From NCBI GenBank assembly GCA_963931255.1, contig OZ006972.1, forward strand, positions 248,001-312,000: 64,000 nucleotides of DNA. Direction: 5' to 3'. The DNA comes from CALUVN01 sp944323595. Lineage in GTDB: Bacteria > Cyanobacteriota > Vampirovibrionia > Gastranaerophilales > Gastranaerophilaceae. The translations under genes were made by a program, and so were the position numbers. The notes beneath the pieces are model-generated. The model saw nothing but the letters and a program-made list of their open reading frames with translations, had not been told where the DNA came from and searched no databases. This document shows, in pieces, positions 35,648 through 44,500 of this stretch (positions are counted from its first letter, which is position 1; every line of letters begins with the position of its first letter).

Positions 35648-36172
35648 ATGGGAAACATATTTTTAGAAACAGAGCGTTTAAATTTACGACAAATGGACGT
35701 AGATGATTTCTTGGAACTGTCGTTAATATTAAAAGACCGTGAAGTTATGGCAGCATGGGAATATGATTTTACGGACAAGGATGTTTACGGTTGGATAAAT
35801 AAAAATAAAGAATTGTATGAGCGTTATGGTCTGGGATATTTTCTTCTACAGGAGAAATCAAGCGGCAATATTGTAGGTCAAGCCGCGTTAATGCCTGATA
35901 GAATTAATGGTGAGGAATATTATGAAATCGGCTATATCTTAAAACGGGAATGCTGGGGACAAGGTTATGCAACAGAGGCTGCCGTGGGCTTGGCAAAGTA
36001 TGCGAAAGAAAAATTATGCAAGGATGTTGTAATCTTTGAAATTCGACCTGAAAATAACCGCTCCAGACGGGTTGCAGAGCGACTTGGTGCGAAAGAATGC
36101 GGAAGTTTTATAAAAAATGTACGCGGTAAAGAAATGAATCATTTGATTTATAAGTTATTTATGGTAAATTAG
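35648..36172 (+). CDS. GNAT-family N-acetyltransferase (RimJ/RimL type)
   Basis: 174 aa. ETERLNLRQMDVDDFLEL at the start, EIGYILKRECWGQGYATEAAVGLAKYAKE (acetyl-CoA-binding Q/RxxGxG/A loop WGQGYA, about 103-108) and IRPENNRSRRVAERLGAKECG are classic RimJ/RimL features. It acetylates an amine of unknown identity. A TATAAT sits six bases before ATG with no ribosome site between, suggesting a leaderless transcript. Divergent from aroA by about 40 bases. Confidence 0.88.
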   Translation: MGNIFLETERLNLRQMDVDDFLELSLILKDREVMAAWEYDFTDKDVYGWINKNKELYERYGLGYFLLQEKSSGNIVGQAALMPDRINGEEYYEIGYILKRECWGQGYATEAAVGLAKYAKEKLCKDVVIFEIRPENNRSRRVAERLGAKECGSFIKNVRGKEMNHLIYKLFMVN

Positions 36173-36230
36173 AGATATAAATCTTTGAGCACAAATTGAG
36201 CACAGAAAACTAAAACCCTTACAGCATCAA

Positions 36231-36317
36231 AGAGGGGTGTCCGAGAGGTTTAAGGTGCAATCTTGGAAAGGTTGTGTGGGAGCAATTCCACCGTGGGTTC
36301 GAATCCCATCCCCTCTG
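36231..36317 (+). tRNA. tRNA-Ser(GGA)
   Basis: 87-nt class II tRNA: acceptor AGAGGGG/CCCCTCT with discriminator G, anticodon stem CAATC/GGTTG around TTGGAAA (GGA), long variable arm TGTGGGAGCAATTCCACC, T-arm GTGGGTTCGAATCCCAT. CCA not encoded. Confidence 0.93.
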
Positions 36318-36320
36318 TAT

Positions 36321-36355
36321 AAAATCAAGCCTGACTTTTGTCAGTGCTTGATTTT
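36321..36355 (+). terminator. Terminator after tRNA-Ser
   Basis: AAAATCAAGC / GCTTGATTTT outer stem and TGAC-TTTT-GTCA inner stem, ending in a T-rich run; placed three bases after the tRNA. Confidence 0.7.
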
Positions 36356-36485
36356 ATTTAACAACGGTTGTGAGATAAGTGTAGTTTTTTGTCCAGGTTG
36401 ATTTGTATGGTGTACTTTTTTGAGTAATTTGGTCGGAAGCAAATTAAATGTAGGTTGGGCATACTTGAAATGTTGAAATGTCCCC

Positions 36486-36992
36486 CTAAAAATGTAATCG
36501 GTCAGTAGGACATTTCACTTTATCCATGGGAATTCTGGTCACGCCTAAAATTCCTTCTGAAACTGCGGCTAAAAGTATATTTTCTACACAACACCATATT
36601 GAGGCAAATTCATTTAAAGAACTCAAGCAGGTAGGATGCATTAATGGTTCTCTTAATTTAAAAAATGGCAAGATTAAGCAACCGGAGTTGTAAAGCATAG
36701 AAAATTGTTTTGGCATTGCAATATGATACATGCCTCTCTGATCAGCATCTGTCATTCCATAGCCGTCCATCATTTTTTCGCATTCGTCATAACTTGTCAT
36801 ATCTTCTAAGTTTAGTATCCTTGAACGTTCTTTTTTGTCATTAACAATTACAAACTCCCATTCTCTAAGATGGTTGTTTGTTGGAGCTTTTAAACCGGCA
36901 GAAAGAATTCTTTTTATAATCTCCATATCAACAGGTTTATCTTCAAATTCTCTGACAGTTCTGCGTTTTTCTATTGCCTCATAAATTTCCAT
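36486..36992 (-). CDS. Nitroreductase-family protein, C-terminally truncated
   Basis: 168 aa. Begins MEIYEAIEKRRTVREFEDKPVDMEIIKRILSAGLKAPTNNHLREWEFVIV, the FMN-binding start of nitroreductases, and keeps CCVENILLAAVSEGILGVTRIPMDK. Usual members continue about 25-35 more residues after this with the LGIP...(P)xxxLALGYP strand; here the frame leaves the family at KVKCPTDRLHF and stops, and no continuation is visible in the 160 bases downstream. The FMN and dimer contacts of the C-terminal arm would be missing, so it may be inactive. No neighbour suggests a pathway. Confidence 0.7.
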   Translation of the reverse strand: MEIYEAIEKRRTVREFEDKPVDMEIIKRILSAGLKAPTNNHLREWEFVIVNDKKERSRILNLEDMTSYDECEKMMDGYGMTDADQRGMYHIAMPKQFSMLYNSGCLILPFFKLREPLMHPTCLSSLNEFASIWCCVENILLAAVSEGILGVTRIPMDKVKCPTDRLHF

Positions 36993-37100
36993 TATTGTCT
37001 CCCCTGCCTCATTATTAATATCCTAAGGTATTAATAGTATTACCTATCTTTATATTATTATACTCTTATATAATAATTCAAATAAAAAATATCCTTAAAT

Positions 37101-37781
37101 TTAAAATTCCGGCAGTATATAACGAAGTTTTACGCATACATAACTCTCTTCATTGTTTTTAATTCTTTTCGTATCAAGACATTCGAATCTTGAACTCCTT
37201 GGAAAGACAATCTCATTATTAATTCCGATGCCTTTTACTGATACCCGTGCTCCTGCAGGAATCTCTATTTCATACAAAATTCCATTATTATTCGTCAAAT
37301 ATCCTCTTGCATACGTAATATCAGAAGTAGCATAAGCATATTCTCTCATATTAATAATATCACCTTTTTTAATATTAAAACGTTTCTGATAAAGCTTATA
37401 TTCACTGAAAAAATCCGGTTTTTCTCCAATACACCTGAAAGCAGTTATGGGGGCTTCTATTGGTTTAAGTCGTTTGAACTCCATATCGGACAAACTTATC
37501 ATCTCTTTAGGCATAAGTCCGGTATTCATAAATTTTTGGCTTAAATTTTGAGGATTTGCTCCGGTAATAAAAAAATGATTAATCCCGTTTAACTGACCAT
37601 GCAAAGACACATAATCTCTGTTTAATGGTTTCAAAAGATTCTCTCCAGCGCAATCCTGCCAATATTTAACACAATATAGAAGCTCTTCTGATTTTTGGGG
37701 ATGCAGAAGTAACGCCTCTTTTTTTAATCGTTCAGGCAAAGTTTTGTATACAAAATTTTGTAAACCTTTTATTATAGACAT
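37101..37781 (-). CDS. Possible ADP-ribosyltransferase-fold protein
   Basis: 226 aa from ATG 37781, which has AGGAAAA upstream (an alternative 11 residues earlier lacks one). The C-terminal ~115 residues follow the R-S-E order of ART exoenzymes: ITAFRCIGE (Arg about 116), then MREYAYATSDITYARGYL (Ser/Thr block about 148-154), then GINNEIVFPRSSRFECLD (Glu about 190, in the position of the E/QxE loop followed by FPR..RF). The first residue of the ExE pair would be Asn, which is atypical, so activity is uncertain. N-terminal helical region unknown. No immunity-like neighbour is evident, though an 87-aa gene lies just upstream. Confidence 0.5.
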   Translation of the reverse strand: MSIIKGLQNFVYKTLPERLKKEALLLHPQKSEELLYCVKYWQDCAGENLLKPLNRDYVSLHGQLNGINHFFITGANPQNLSQKFMNTGLMPKEMISLSDMEFKRLKPIEAPITAFRCIGEKPDFFSEYKLYQKRFNIKKGDIINMREYAYATSDITYARGYLTNNNGILYEIEIPAGARVSVKGIGINNEIVFPRSSRFECLDTKRIKNNEESYVCVKLRYILPEF

Positions 37782-37902
37782 TGTAAATTTTCCTAATAAT
37801 ATTAAAGCAATCAATTAAAAATTTTTGCTATTGCTTAAATTATTCAAAATAATTTACAAAAAACTTCACATAAACAATAAGTTAGTCAATATCAGTATGA
37901 AA

Positions 37903-38151
37903 TTAACGTTTTTGTGTCAGCAGCCCGAGTTTTTCACCTAATTTTATATATTGTTTTGCTAAAAATGATTTTAAAGGATTAGTTTTTTTAAGGCTGCCAC
38001 GCTTATCCATCAAACGAATTTGTTCTTCAAGAGATAAATTTGTCAACTCCTCTTTTGTCAATTTCGTAGATTTTGAAATTGTTTGCATTGTTTTTTCGCC
38101 AAGTTTAAATTTTATGCCGGTAAAATTCACACTTATGTTTTCAGTTTTCAT
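37903..38151 (-). CDS. Small VNF-tagged protein of unknown function
   Basis: 82 aa from the ATG giving MKTENISVNFTGIKFKLGEKTM. The ISVNFTGI start matches the tag shared with other proteins in the window. The rest is a helical, Lys/Leu-rich segment (LTKEELTNLSLEEQIRLMDKRG...FLAKQYIKLGEKLGLLTQKR) resembling small docking or regulatory proteins. No signal peptide or enzyme motif. It lies upstream of the putative ART gene on the same strand, about 120 bases apart. Confidence 0.55.
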   Translation of the reverse strand: MKTENISVNFTGIKFKLGEKTMQTISKSTKLTKEELTNLSLEEQIRLMDKRGSLKKTNPLKSFLAKQYIKLGEKLGLLTQKR

Positions 38152-38237
38152 AATACAATCATACAATAGAAATAAATATAGAACAGAGCAAAATCAAAAA
38201 GATTCTGCTCTGCTAATATAGAAATAATAAGTGATGT

Positions 38238-38708
38238 TTATAAATTATTAATCCAAGTTTCAATATCTTTATCAGTACGTGCATCACCTCGTTCGTAAAC
38301 AACGAACGGAGTAAGTACTTTAGCGCCTTTAGCGAGTCCTGCCATATCCTTATCTATTGTGTAACCGCCGCCACCTCCATGGGTTATAAACGGCACAATA
38401 GTTTTTCCCTCAAAATTATTTTCAGCCAAAAAGGTCATAACAGGCGGAGCCATTGTATACCACCATGCTGGGGTACCAACAAATATAACATCATAGGAAC
38501 TTATATCAGTATTAGTAATTGGAGGATGAATACCTTTATCTTTCTGTTCTTTAGCGACTCCGTAGGCTGTTTCATTATAATCGCTCGGATACGGGGTTAC
38601 AGGTTCTATCCTGAACATATCACCGCCAACTTGAGAGTGAATTTTTTCGGCAATAGATTTTGTATTACCACCCCACGAAAAATATGCTACCAGAATTTTT
38701 TTATCCAT
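38238..38708 (-). CDS. Flavodoxin-like protein; longer signal-peptide form lost to an A6 frameshift
   Basis: 156 aa from ATG 38708, with a perfect AGGAGG upstream. KKILVAYFSWGGNTKSIAEKI is the FMN phosphate-binding loop; VGTPAWWYTMAPPV and FITHGGGGGYTI are flavin-ring loops of the flavodoxin_4 group. Upstream, a second perfect AGGAGGA precedes ATG 38809, which reads MKKSY and stops. If the run of six A (38801-38806) had seven, it would continue MKKILLILLPVILIIGIAAYQIANA... and join this protein, giving an exported or lipid-anchored form. A MerR-type promoter drives this longer leader. Either the export form is lost or it needs slippage. Confidence 0.82.
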   Translation of the reverse strand: MDKKILVAYFSWGGNTKSIAEKIHSQVGGDMFRIEPVTPYPSDYNETAYGVAKEQKDKGIHPPITNTDISSYDVIFVGTPAWWYTMAPPVMTFLAENNFEGKTIVPFITHGGGGGYTIDKDMAGLAKGAKVLTPFVVYERGDARTDKDIETWINNL

Positions 38709-38827
38709 AAGACCTCCTATCTTTGTTTGAGTTGTAGCATTTGCAATTTGATATGCCGCAATGCCTATTATCAAAATTACAGGTAAAAGAATTAATAAGA
38801 TTTTTTCATCAGTCCTCCTATAGGATT

Positions 38828-38858
38828 ATTTTAGCATTTAGAGCGGACTCTAAGTCAA
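38828..38858 (-). promoter_or_regulatory. MerR-type promoter/operator with 19-bp spacer
   Basis: On the minus strand TTGACT (-35) and TAAAAT (-10) are 19 bases apart, with the perfect dyad TTAGAG-TCCG-CTCTAA in the spacer. Over-long spacers with such a dyad are the hallmark of MerR-family activators. It precedes the flavodoxin leader; no merR gene is in the window. Confidence 0.7.
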
Positions 38859-38882
38859 TATATTTTATGTATGAACTTTAAT

Positions 38883-39728
38883 TTATATACTATAGTTTGC
38901 TATAAATTCAACAAATTCCGGACTGTAATGGTCGCAAAACAGACTTTTACCGGTATCAAGAGCTCGAATTTTATTCAAATCATCTTCTGAAAGTTCAAAA
39001 TCAAAAATATTAAAGTTTTCTTCCATTCGAACTTTATGAGTAGATTTCGGAATAACAATTACACCCTCCTGTGTTAAAAATCTGAGTGCAGTTTGCGCAA
39101 CAGTTTTGCCATATTTAGCCCCGATTTCTTTCAGAGTTTCATTTTGAAAATAATTATTTTTCCCCTCTGCAAAAGGACCCCAGGACATTATTTGGGTATT
39201 ATATTTTTTCATAATTTCTTTTGCGAATTTTTGCTGCTGGAATACATGGGTTTCTACCTGATTTATTGCCGGCTGGATTTCTACGAAATGAGAAAGGTCG
39301 ACAAACCTGTCAGGATAGAAATTACTTACTCCAATTGCACGTGTTTTTCCTTGTCTGTAAGCTTCTTCCATTGCCCTGTAAGTCCCGTAATAATCATTGA
39401 ATGGCTGGTGGATTAATATTAAATCAAGATAATCGGTCTGCAATTTTCTTAAAGATTCATCAATAGAGGCTTTTGCTTTTTCATATCCGGCGTTTGATAC
39501 CCAGACTTTAGTTACAAGAAAAATATCTTCTCTATCCACACCGCTATTTTTTATAGCTTTTCCGACAGCTTCTTCGTTAAAATAAGCCTGCGCTGTATCT
39601 ATCAAACGATATCCGACATCAAGAGCCTCTGACACAACTCTTTCACATTCATTGTTGTCGGGAATTTGATATACTCCGAATCCTAAAACCGGCATTTCTA
39701 CACCGTTATTTAATTTTACTGTCTGCAT
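38883..39728 (-). CDS. Aldo/keto reductase (2,5-diketogluconate reductase type)
   Basis: 281-aa NADPH-dependent carbonyl reductase. TVKLNNGVEMPVLGFGVYQIPD at the start, LIDTAQAYFNEEAVGKAI with the catalytic Asp and Tyr, LVTKVWVSNAGY (Lys), LILIHQPFNDYYGTY (His) and the NADP site VIPKSTHKVRMEENFNIFDFEL are the AKR5-type signatures. Substrates are small aldehydes or ketones. It lies 20 bases after a second aldo/keto reductase behind a TetR regulator, suggesting a ligand-inducible detoxification operon. Confidence 0.9.
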   Translation of the reverse strand: MQTVKLNNGVEMPVLGFGVYQIPDNNECERVVSEALDVGYRLIDTAQAYFNEEAVGKAIKNSGVDREDIFLVTKVWVSNAGYEKAKASIDESLRKLQTDYLDLILIHQPFNDYYGTYRAMEEAYRQGKTRAIGVSNFYPDRFVDLSHFVEIQPAINQVETHVFQQQKFAKEIMKKYNTQIMSWGPFAEGKNNYFQNETLKEIGAKYGKTVAQTALRFLTQEGVIVIPKSTHKVRMEENFNIFDFELSEDDLNKIRALDTGKSLFCDHYSPEFVEFIANYSI

Positions 39729-39748
39729 AATTTATTCTCCTTATATCA

Positions 39749-40750
39749 TTATTTAACATCTATAGCGTTTACAGAACCAAGTTTGTGAATATCTTCATCA
39801 GTTCTGTTGCCGTAGATTGTAATTTTGTTTAATTCGTTTTCTATATTGTTAAATTCTTCATCAGTCAAGATAACATCTGCTGCACCGAGGTTTTCAACGA
39901 CTCTTTCATCTTTTCTCATGCCGGGAATAGGTACAACATGAGAATACTTGTGAAGCATCCAGGCAAGTGAGATTTGTGCAGGAGTAATCCCGTTTTTATC
40001 AGCAATTTCGTGCAGCATATCTAAAAGCGGCTGATTTTTCTCAACATTTTCAGGATTAAACCTTGTAATAACACGTCTTACATCATCACCCTTATATTGA
40101 GTATCTTTGTTGTACTTGCCGCTTAAAAATCCGCTTGCCATGGGAGAGAATGCAACAAAACCTATATTTAATTCTTTGCAGAGAGGTATAACTTCTTTTT
40201 CAAACATTCGCTCCATCATAGAGTATTCACTCTGAATTGCCGTTAATGGTGTTACGGCATGAGCTTTTCGGATTTGTTCAGGAGTTGATTGTGATTGTCC
40301 CCACGCGCGAATTTTACCTTCTTTGATAAACTCACCCATCAATTCAGCCACTTCTTCTACATTAGAGTCCAGTGGAACACGGTGTTCATAATATATATCA
40401 ATATAGTCTGTCTGCAATCGTTTTAAAGAATCGTTGAGAGCATTCGTAATCCCTTTCCTGCTCAGTTTACCCTCCGGAATTTCCTGTCCCTGCTGAAAAA
40501 CCGGAACAAATTTTGTTGTCAAAACAATTTTATCCCTGAAAGGTTTTACAGCTTTTCCTACCAATTCTTCATTAACAAAAGGTCCGTAGGCTTCTGCTGT
40601 ATCAAATAAAGTACACCCTAAATCATAAGCCTTGTGTATCAATCTGATTGATTCTTCTTCCGGCGGCAATTCACCATAGCCGTGGCTAAATCCCATACAG
40701 CCCATACCGACCGCACTTACTTCAATATCTCTTAATTTTCTATACTTCAT
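39749..40750 (-). CDS. Aldo/keto reductase (AKR13/YakC-like)
   Basis: 333 aa. MKYRKLRDIEVSAVGMGCMGFSHGYG, TLFDTAEAYGPFVNEELVGKAV (Asp-Tyr), VLTTKFVPVF (Lys), DIYYEHRVPLDSNVEEVAELM (His), and VPIPGMRKDERVVENLGAADV mark the AKR13 group, typically reducing quinones or reactive aldehydes with NADPH. It lies 17 bases after the TetR gene and ahead of the second reductase; the three form one unit. Paralogous, not identical, to the next gene. Confidence 0.9.
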   Translation of the reverse strand: MKYRKLRDIEVSAVGMGCMGFSHGYGELPPEEESIRLIHKAYDLGCTLFDTAEAYGPFVNEELVGKAVKPFRDKIVLTTKFVPVFQQGQEIPEGKLSRKGITNALNDSLKRLQTDYIDIYYEHRVPLDSNVEEVAELMGEFIKEGKIRAWGQSQSTPEQIRKAHAVTPLTAIQSEYSMMERMFEKEVIPLCKELNIGFVAFSPMASGFLSGKYNKDTQYKGDDVRRVITRFNPENVEKNQPLLDMLHEIADKNGITPAQISLAWMLHKYSHVVPIPGMRKDERVVENLGAADVILTDEEFNNIENELNKITIYGNRTDEDIHKLGSVNAIDVK

Positions 40751-40766
40751 AAAAACATCCTTTCTT

Positions 40767-41375
40767 TTAACTTTTTACTATATATTGTTCTAATATAGGT
40801 TTTAACTGGATTTGGCAAAACCTTTCGGTCCGGTCAAGCGGTTCAAATTTACCATCCGACATACACCAGCAGGTCATCATTCCGTATAGTTCACAGATTA
40901 TAATATGAGTCAAATCCTCAATAGGAGTATCCTCAATTAATTCACCATTATCTATGGCATTTTGGAGAATACCTCTCAGCATCTCAACATCATAAGCCCA
41001 TTTTTGATAATCCTTGTTCTCATCAGCACTCTTTGGATCAAGAACATCTTTGGTCCACTGTCTGCATACCTCAATACCGCAAGACTCCACGCATTCCATA
41101 AAACGGTGAAAATAATGAGTTAGCTTATCAATAATTTTCATACCTGCCATCTTTTGAACTTCTTCTGCTATTTCGCTGAAAGGCACCCGGCTTATATCAA
41201 GTACAATATCTTCTTTTCTTTTAAAATATGTATAAAAAGTTCCCTTTGCCACTCCTGCCTTTTTAGTTATATCCTCAACATTTATAGCATCAAATCCGCT
41301 TTCCTTAATTAATTCTAGTCCTGCAGAAATAAGTTTTCGTTTTGTTTCCTGAGCTGCTAATTGTCTTTTGTTCAT
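40767..41375 (-). CDS. TetR/AcrR-family repressor
   Basis: 202 aa from ATG 41375, which has AAGGAAAA upstream; an earlier in-frame start would lie inside the operator. The N-terminal HTH is QETKRKLISAGLELIKESGFDAINVEDITKKAGVAKGTFYTYFKRKEDIVLDI (about 7-58), standard TetR. The C-terminal domain would bind the inducer. It heads the two aldo/keto reductase genes and sits directly downstream of a 33-bp dyad over its own promoter, so it most likely represses the operon until a substrate aldehyde, quinone or similar compound appears. Confidence 0.9.
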   Translation of the reverse strand: MNKRQLAAQETKRKLISAGLELIKESGFDAINVEDITKKAGVAKGTFYTYFKRKEDIVLDISRVPFSEIAEEVQKMAGMKIIDKLTHYFHRFMECVESCGIEVCRQWTKDVLDPKSADENKDYQKWAYDVEMLRGILQNAIDNGELIEDTPIEDLTHIIICELYGMMTCWCMSDGKFEPLDRTERFCQIQLKPILEQYIVKS

Positions 41376-41396
41376 AATTTTTTCCTTTACTATACC

Positions 41397-41441
41397 ATTA
41401 TAACACGGCATTGACCAAAAGTCAATGACTTTTGGTCAATG
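41397..41441 (-). promoter_or_regulatory. Consensus promoter overlapped by TetR operator
   Basis: Minus-strand TTGACT, 17-base spacer, TATAAT (41425-41397): an almost perfect sigma-70 promoter. It is overlapped by the perfect dyad CATTGACCAAAAGTCA-(1 base)-TGACTTTTGGTCAATG (41409-41441), covering the -35 and spacer. Binding there would exclude polymerase, so the TetR protein downstream should autoregulate here. Confidence 0.82.
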
Positions 41442-41453
41442 ATTGCATCGGAT

Positions 41454-41483
41454 AAAAAAACGAGATGGAATTTATCCATCCCG
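41454..41483 (-). terminator. Rho-independent terminator of the AsmA-like gene
   Basis: Read on the minus strand: CGGGATGGA-TAAAT-TCCATCTCG stem with one mismatch, then seven T. Located 24 bases after the stop of the large AsmA-like gene. Confidence 0.8.
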
Positions 41484-41506
41484 CCTTTTTATTAAAAGAT
41501 AAATCT

Positions 41507-44500
41507 TTAGTCTTCATTATCTTTTTTAAAGTTTACAAAAAATTCACCAGTTTTTCTAACCGCCTTTTGCAGAATATTTTCATTGGCAATTCTTTCTGCT
41601 TCGGCTTGAGCCGCAAGTAATTCTTCAAGAGTTGCGTTTGGATTTTCTGGATCTGTAGGAGGCAGAGTGCTGACAAAAGTTTCGGCACTTGCAATATCTT
41701 CCGAAGTTGCAAGCCATTTAAAGGATTTAATCAGCGATAACGGTTTTGCTGTATCTCCTTGAAGGACTACTTGAAAATTAGTTGTACTCATATCATTAAA
41801 ATCTTTACCGAATTCCGGAATAGCTGCAAGTTCTTCTTTTGTAATCTGTTCGCAGAATATGGCAAACATTTTTGCAGCTGCAACATTAAGCCCAGGAGTT
41901 GCTTTTACGAGGTTGATAGGGTTAACAGCAGCAATAGGACCTAACATATTAGAAATTTGAGAACCCAATCTTGCTCGGAGTTTCATATCGGCAATATTAG
42001 TCAAGAGGTTCATATTCCCGTCTATGAGCATACACATTATCTTGCCGCTTGAAGATATCGGATTCAAATTGGCAATACCGTTATCCATAACAATATGCCC
42101 GTCAAGCTTGTCAAAGTGAGAGGTTTCAACAGAAGTTAAAGAGTCAATAACCCCGCCGAGAGCAGTTTGGAAGAACTCGGATTCGCGGATATTTTCAGCA
42201 AGGATTAAATTTTCAAGTCTTCCGAACGGTCCCAGCTGCCCGTTTAAAATTTCAAAGTCAACAGTACCGTTTATGCCTTTCATCTGTTCTGCCTGAGTTT
42301 TAGCTGCACCGTCAATCGTCAAATCAGTTCTGAAAGCCATAGTGCCTGAAAGTGTATCTTTCATATTCATCAATTCAAGGAACGTTCTTGCCACATCAAA
42401 GTTTGTTCCCTGAACCTGTGCTTTCAAAAGCATTGTCAAAAGGTTTGCAGAAACATCACCGCGCACACTTCCGCCAAGTGTAGATGTCATAAGATTATTC
42501 AGATAGAAAATATTATCCCTGAGAGAAATTCGTCCGGTAGTATTATCAAGAACAATTGGAGGTGATGAAATATGACTCAGTTCTATAGAACCGTTTCTCA
42601 AATATACTGGAATATCTGCAGGTTCTGAATTTCCGCTAGACGGCGGGGCATATTTCATCGCAGCATCGCTAACTCTCAGAATTCTCGGCACATCAATATT
42701 ACCGGAAGTAACACGCAGATTATTAACAGTAAATACAGATGACGGAACAAGATTTGCATCTGCAGTAACCTGAATATCAGAACCATTCAAAAGTAAATCC
42801 TGTATTGCCAGCATTAAACTGTGAGATGCAAAATTCAGTTCAAAATTCTTCATTGTTGTCAACAATTCAGGGATAGTCAGATTTCTTACAAAGAAACCAC
42901 CTTTATATTTAGGAGCAGCAGACTGTCCGTACACAAGCAGATTACCGCCAAAATCCAGTATTGAATTTTTGAATGCACAAATATGAACTTTTAAATCTTT
43001 AGGAATATTTATATTAATCTGATTAATAAAAGGTTCAGACGTATCGAGTTTTGTTATTGTACCTGACACAACTGCCACATCTTCAGTATCCGCCATATTT
43101 GCATTAAAATCGTCCCCGAATACAGTAGGCATAGTTTTTACAAACAAACCTGTATCTTTAATATTCAATCTGTCACCTTTAAACGTAATTTTTGATTGCA
43201 AAATAGTTTGTTTGCCTGTTATTGATTGAATATCAAAAGGTGTTATATAATTTAATCTGTCAGCTTTTATCTGGCAAATCATATCTTGCCTGTTAGAATC
43301 GCCGCTCAACGTAAATTTCAAAGGAAGAACTCCGTTTGCGCTAATAAACGGCTCTGCAGCTTTTCCAAGAATTTGTTTCAAATCCAGTGCGTATAATTTG
43401 CCGGAAGCATTGAAATTTATATAAGGATGTTGCATATATTGAGCAATTGACCCGGAGGCATCTATAACGGAAGATTTATTAATTTTCAGAGAGAGCGGAT
43501 TGAGTGTAATATTTTCTTCATCAATTACAACATCAAGATTCGGATTTGATATAACAGAATTTGACGGGGTAAGATAAACATTCAAGCCATCATTCGCTAT
43601 CTTCCCTGTCAAAGTTTTAAAATTACTTGCAAATTCCGCATCTAACTTATTATCAGTAATTCTCAAGCTGCCATCCGTAGTAGAAGCATCAAGATTTTTA
43701 ATACCAAGTTTAATATTTGAAACAGCTTTTTTCAATTCACCGGTGATTTTTGCATCCAAAAACAGAATACCGGAATTTAAGCTGTAAGCTTTCTTGGCAT
43801 CAATCGGTGCAAATGCTGCAAATAATCCGGCAAGAGGTAATTTTTCAGCATATAGAGAAATATCAGCCACTGATTTTTCATCAATTTTTCCTTCAGCTTT
43901 CAAAATTGAATCGTTGACATACAGATGAGTATCCGCAACTTCCAGAGTTTTGCCCCTAAAAAGGATATTTGCATTAATATCTTTGAATAAAAGTCCGATT
44001 TTCTTATTTGTAATCGCACCGTCACGAACAATTAAAGCTCCGTTGGACTTAAGTTTTTTAAAGTTTGTTTTTATATTTGAATGTATAGAAAGATAACCGT
44101 TACCTTTCAAATATGCCAGATCGTTTTTAATACGTAATGTATCCATAAAAGCTTTTGTCAAAACAATCAGGTCATTAAAGTATATTTTTTTACTGTTAAT
44201 ATTCAAATCAATTTTTGGATGACTGCTATAATTTACATTTCCGACAACCGAAATATTCTGATTATTTGTTATGTATAAATTGGTATCAATATCAGCAGAG
44301 TCACCCTTTAATTTAGCTCTGAAATAACTTTTCGGGAGAGTATACCCCGATATGTTCATTGTAAGATTTTCAACGCAGGCAAAGCCGCGAAGGATAATGC
44401 TTCCGTCACGATGCTGACGTGCTTTAATCTTTGCATTAACATCCGTTTTAAGGTTGTAATCTCTGTACATAAGCACAGGGTTAACAAATCCCATATCAGC

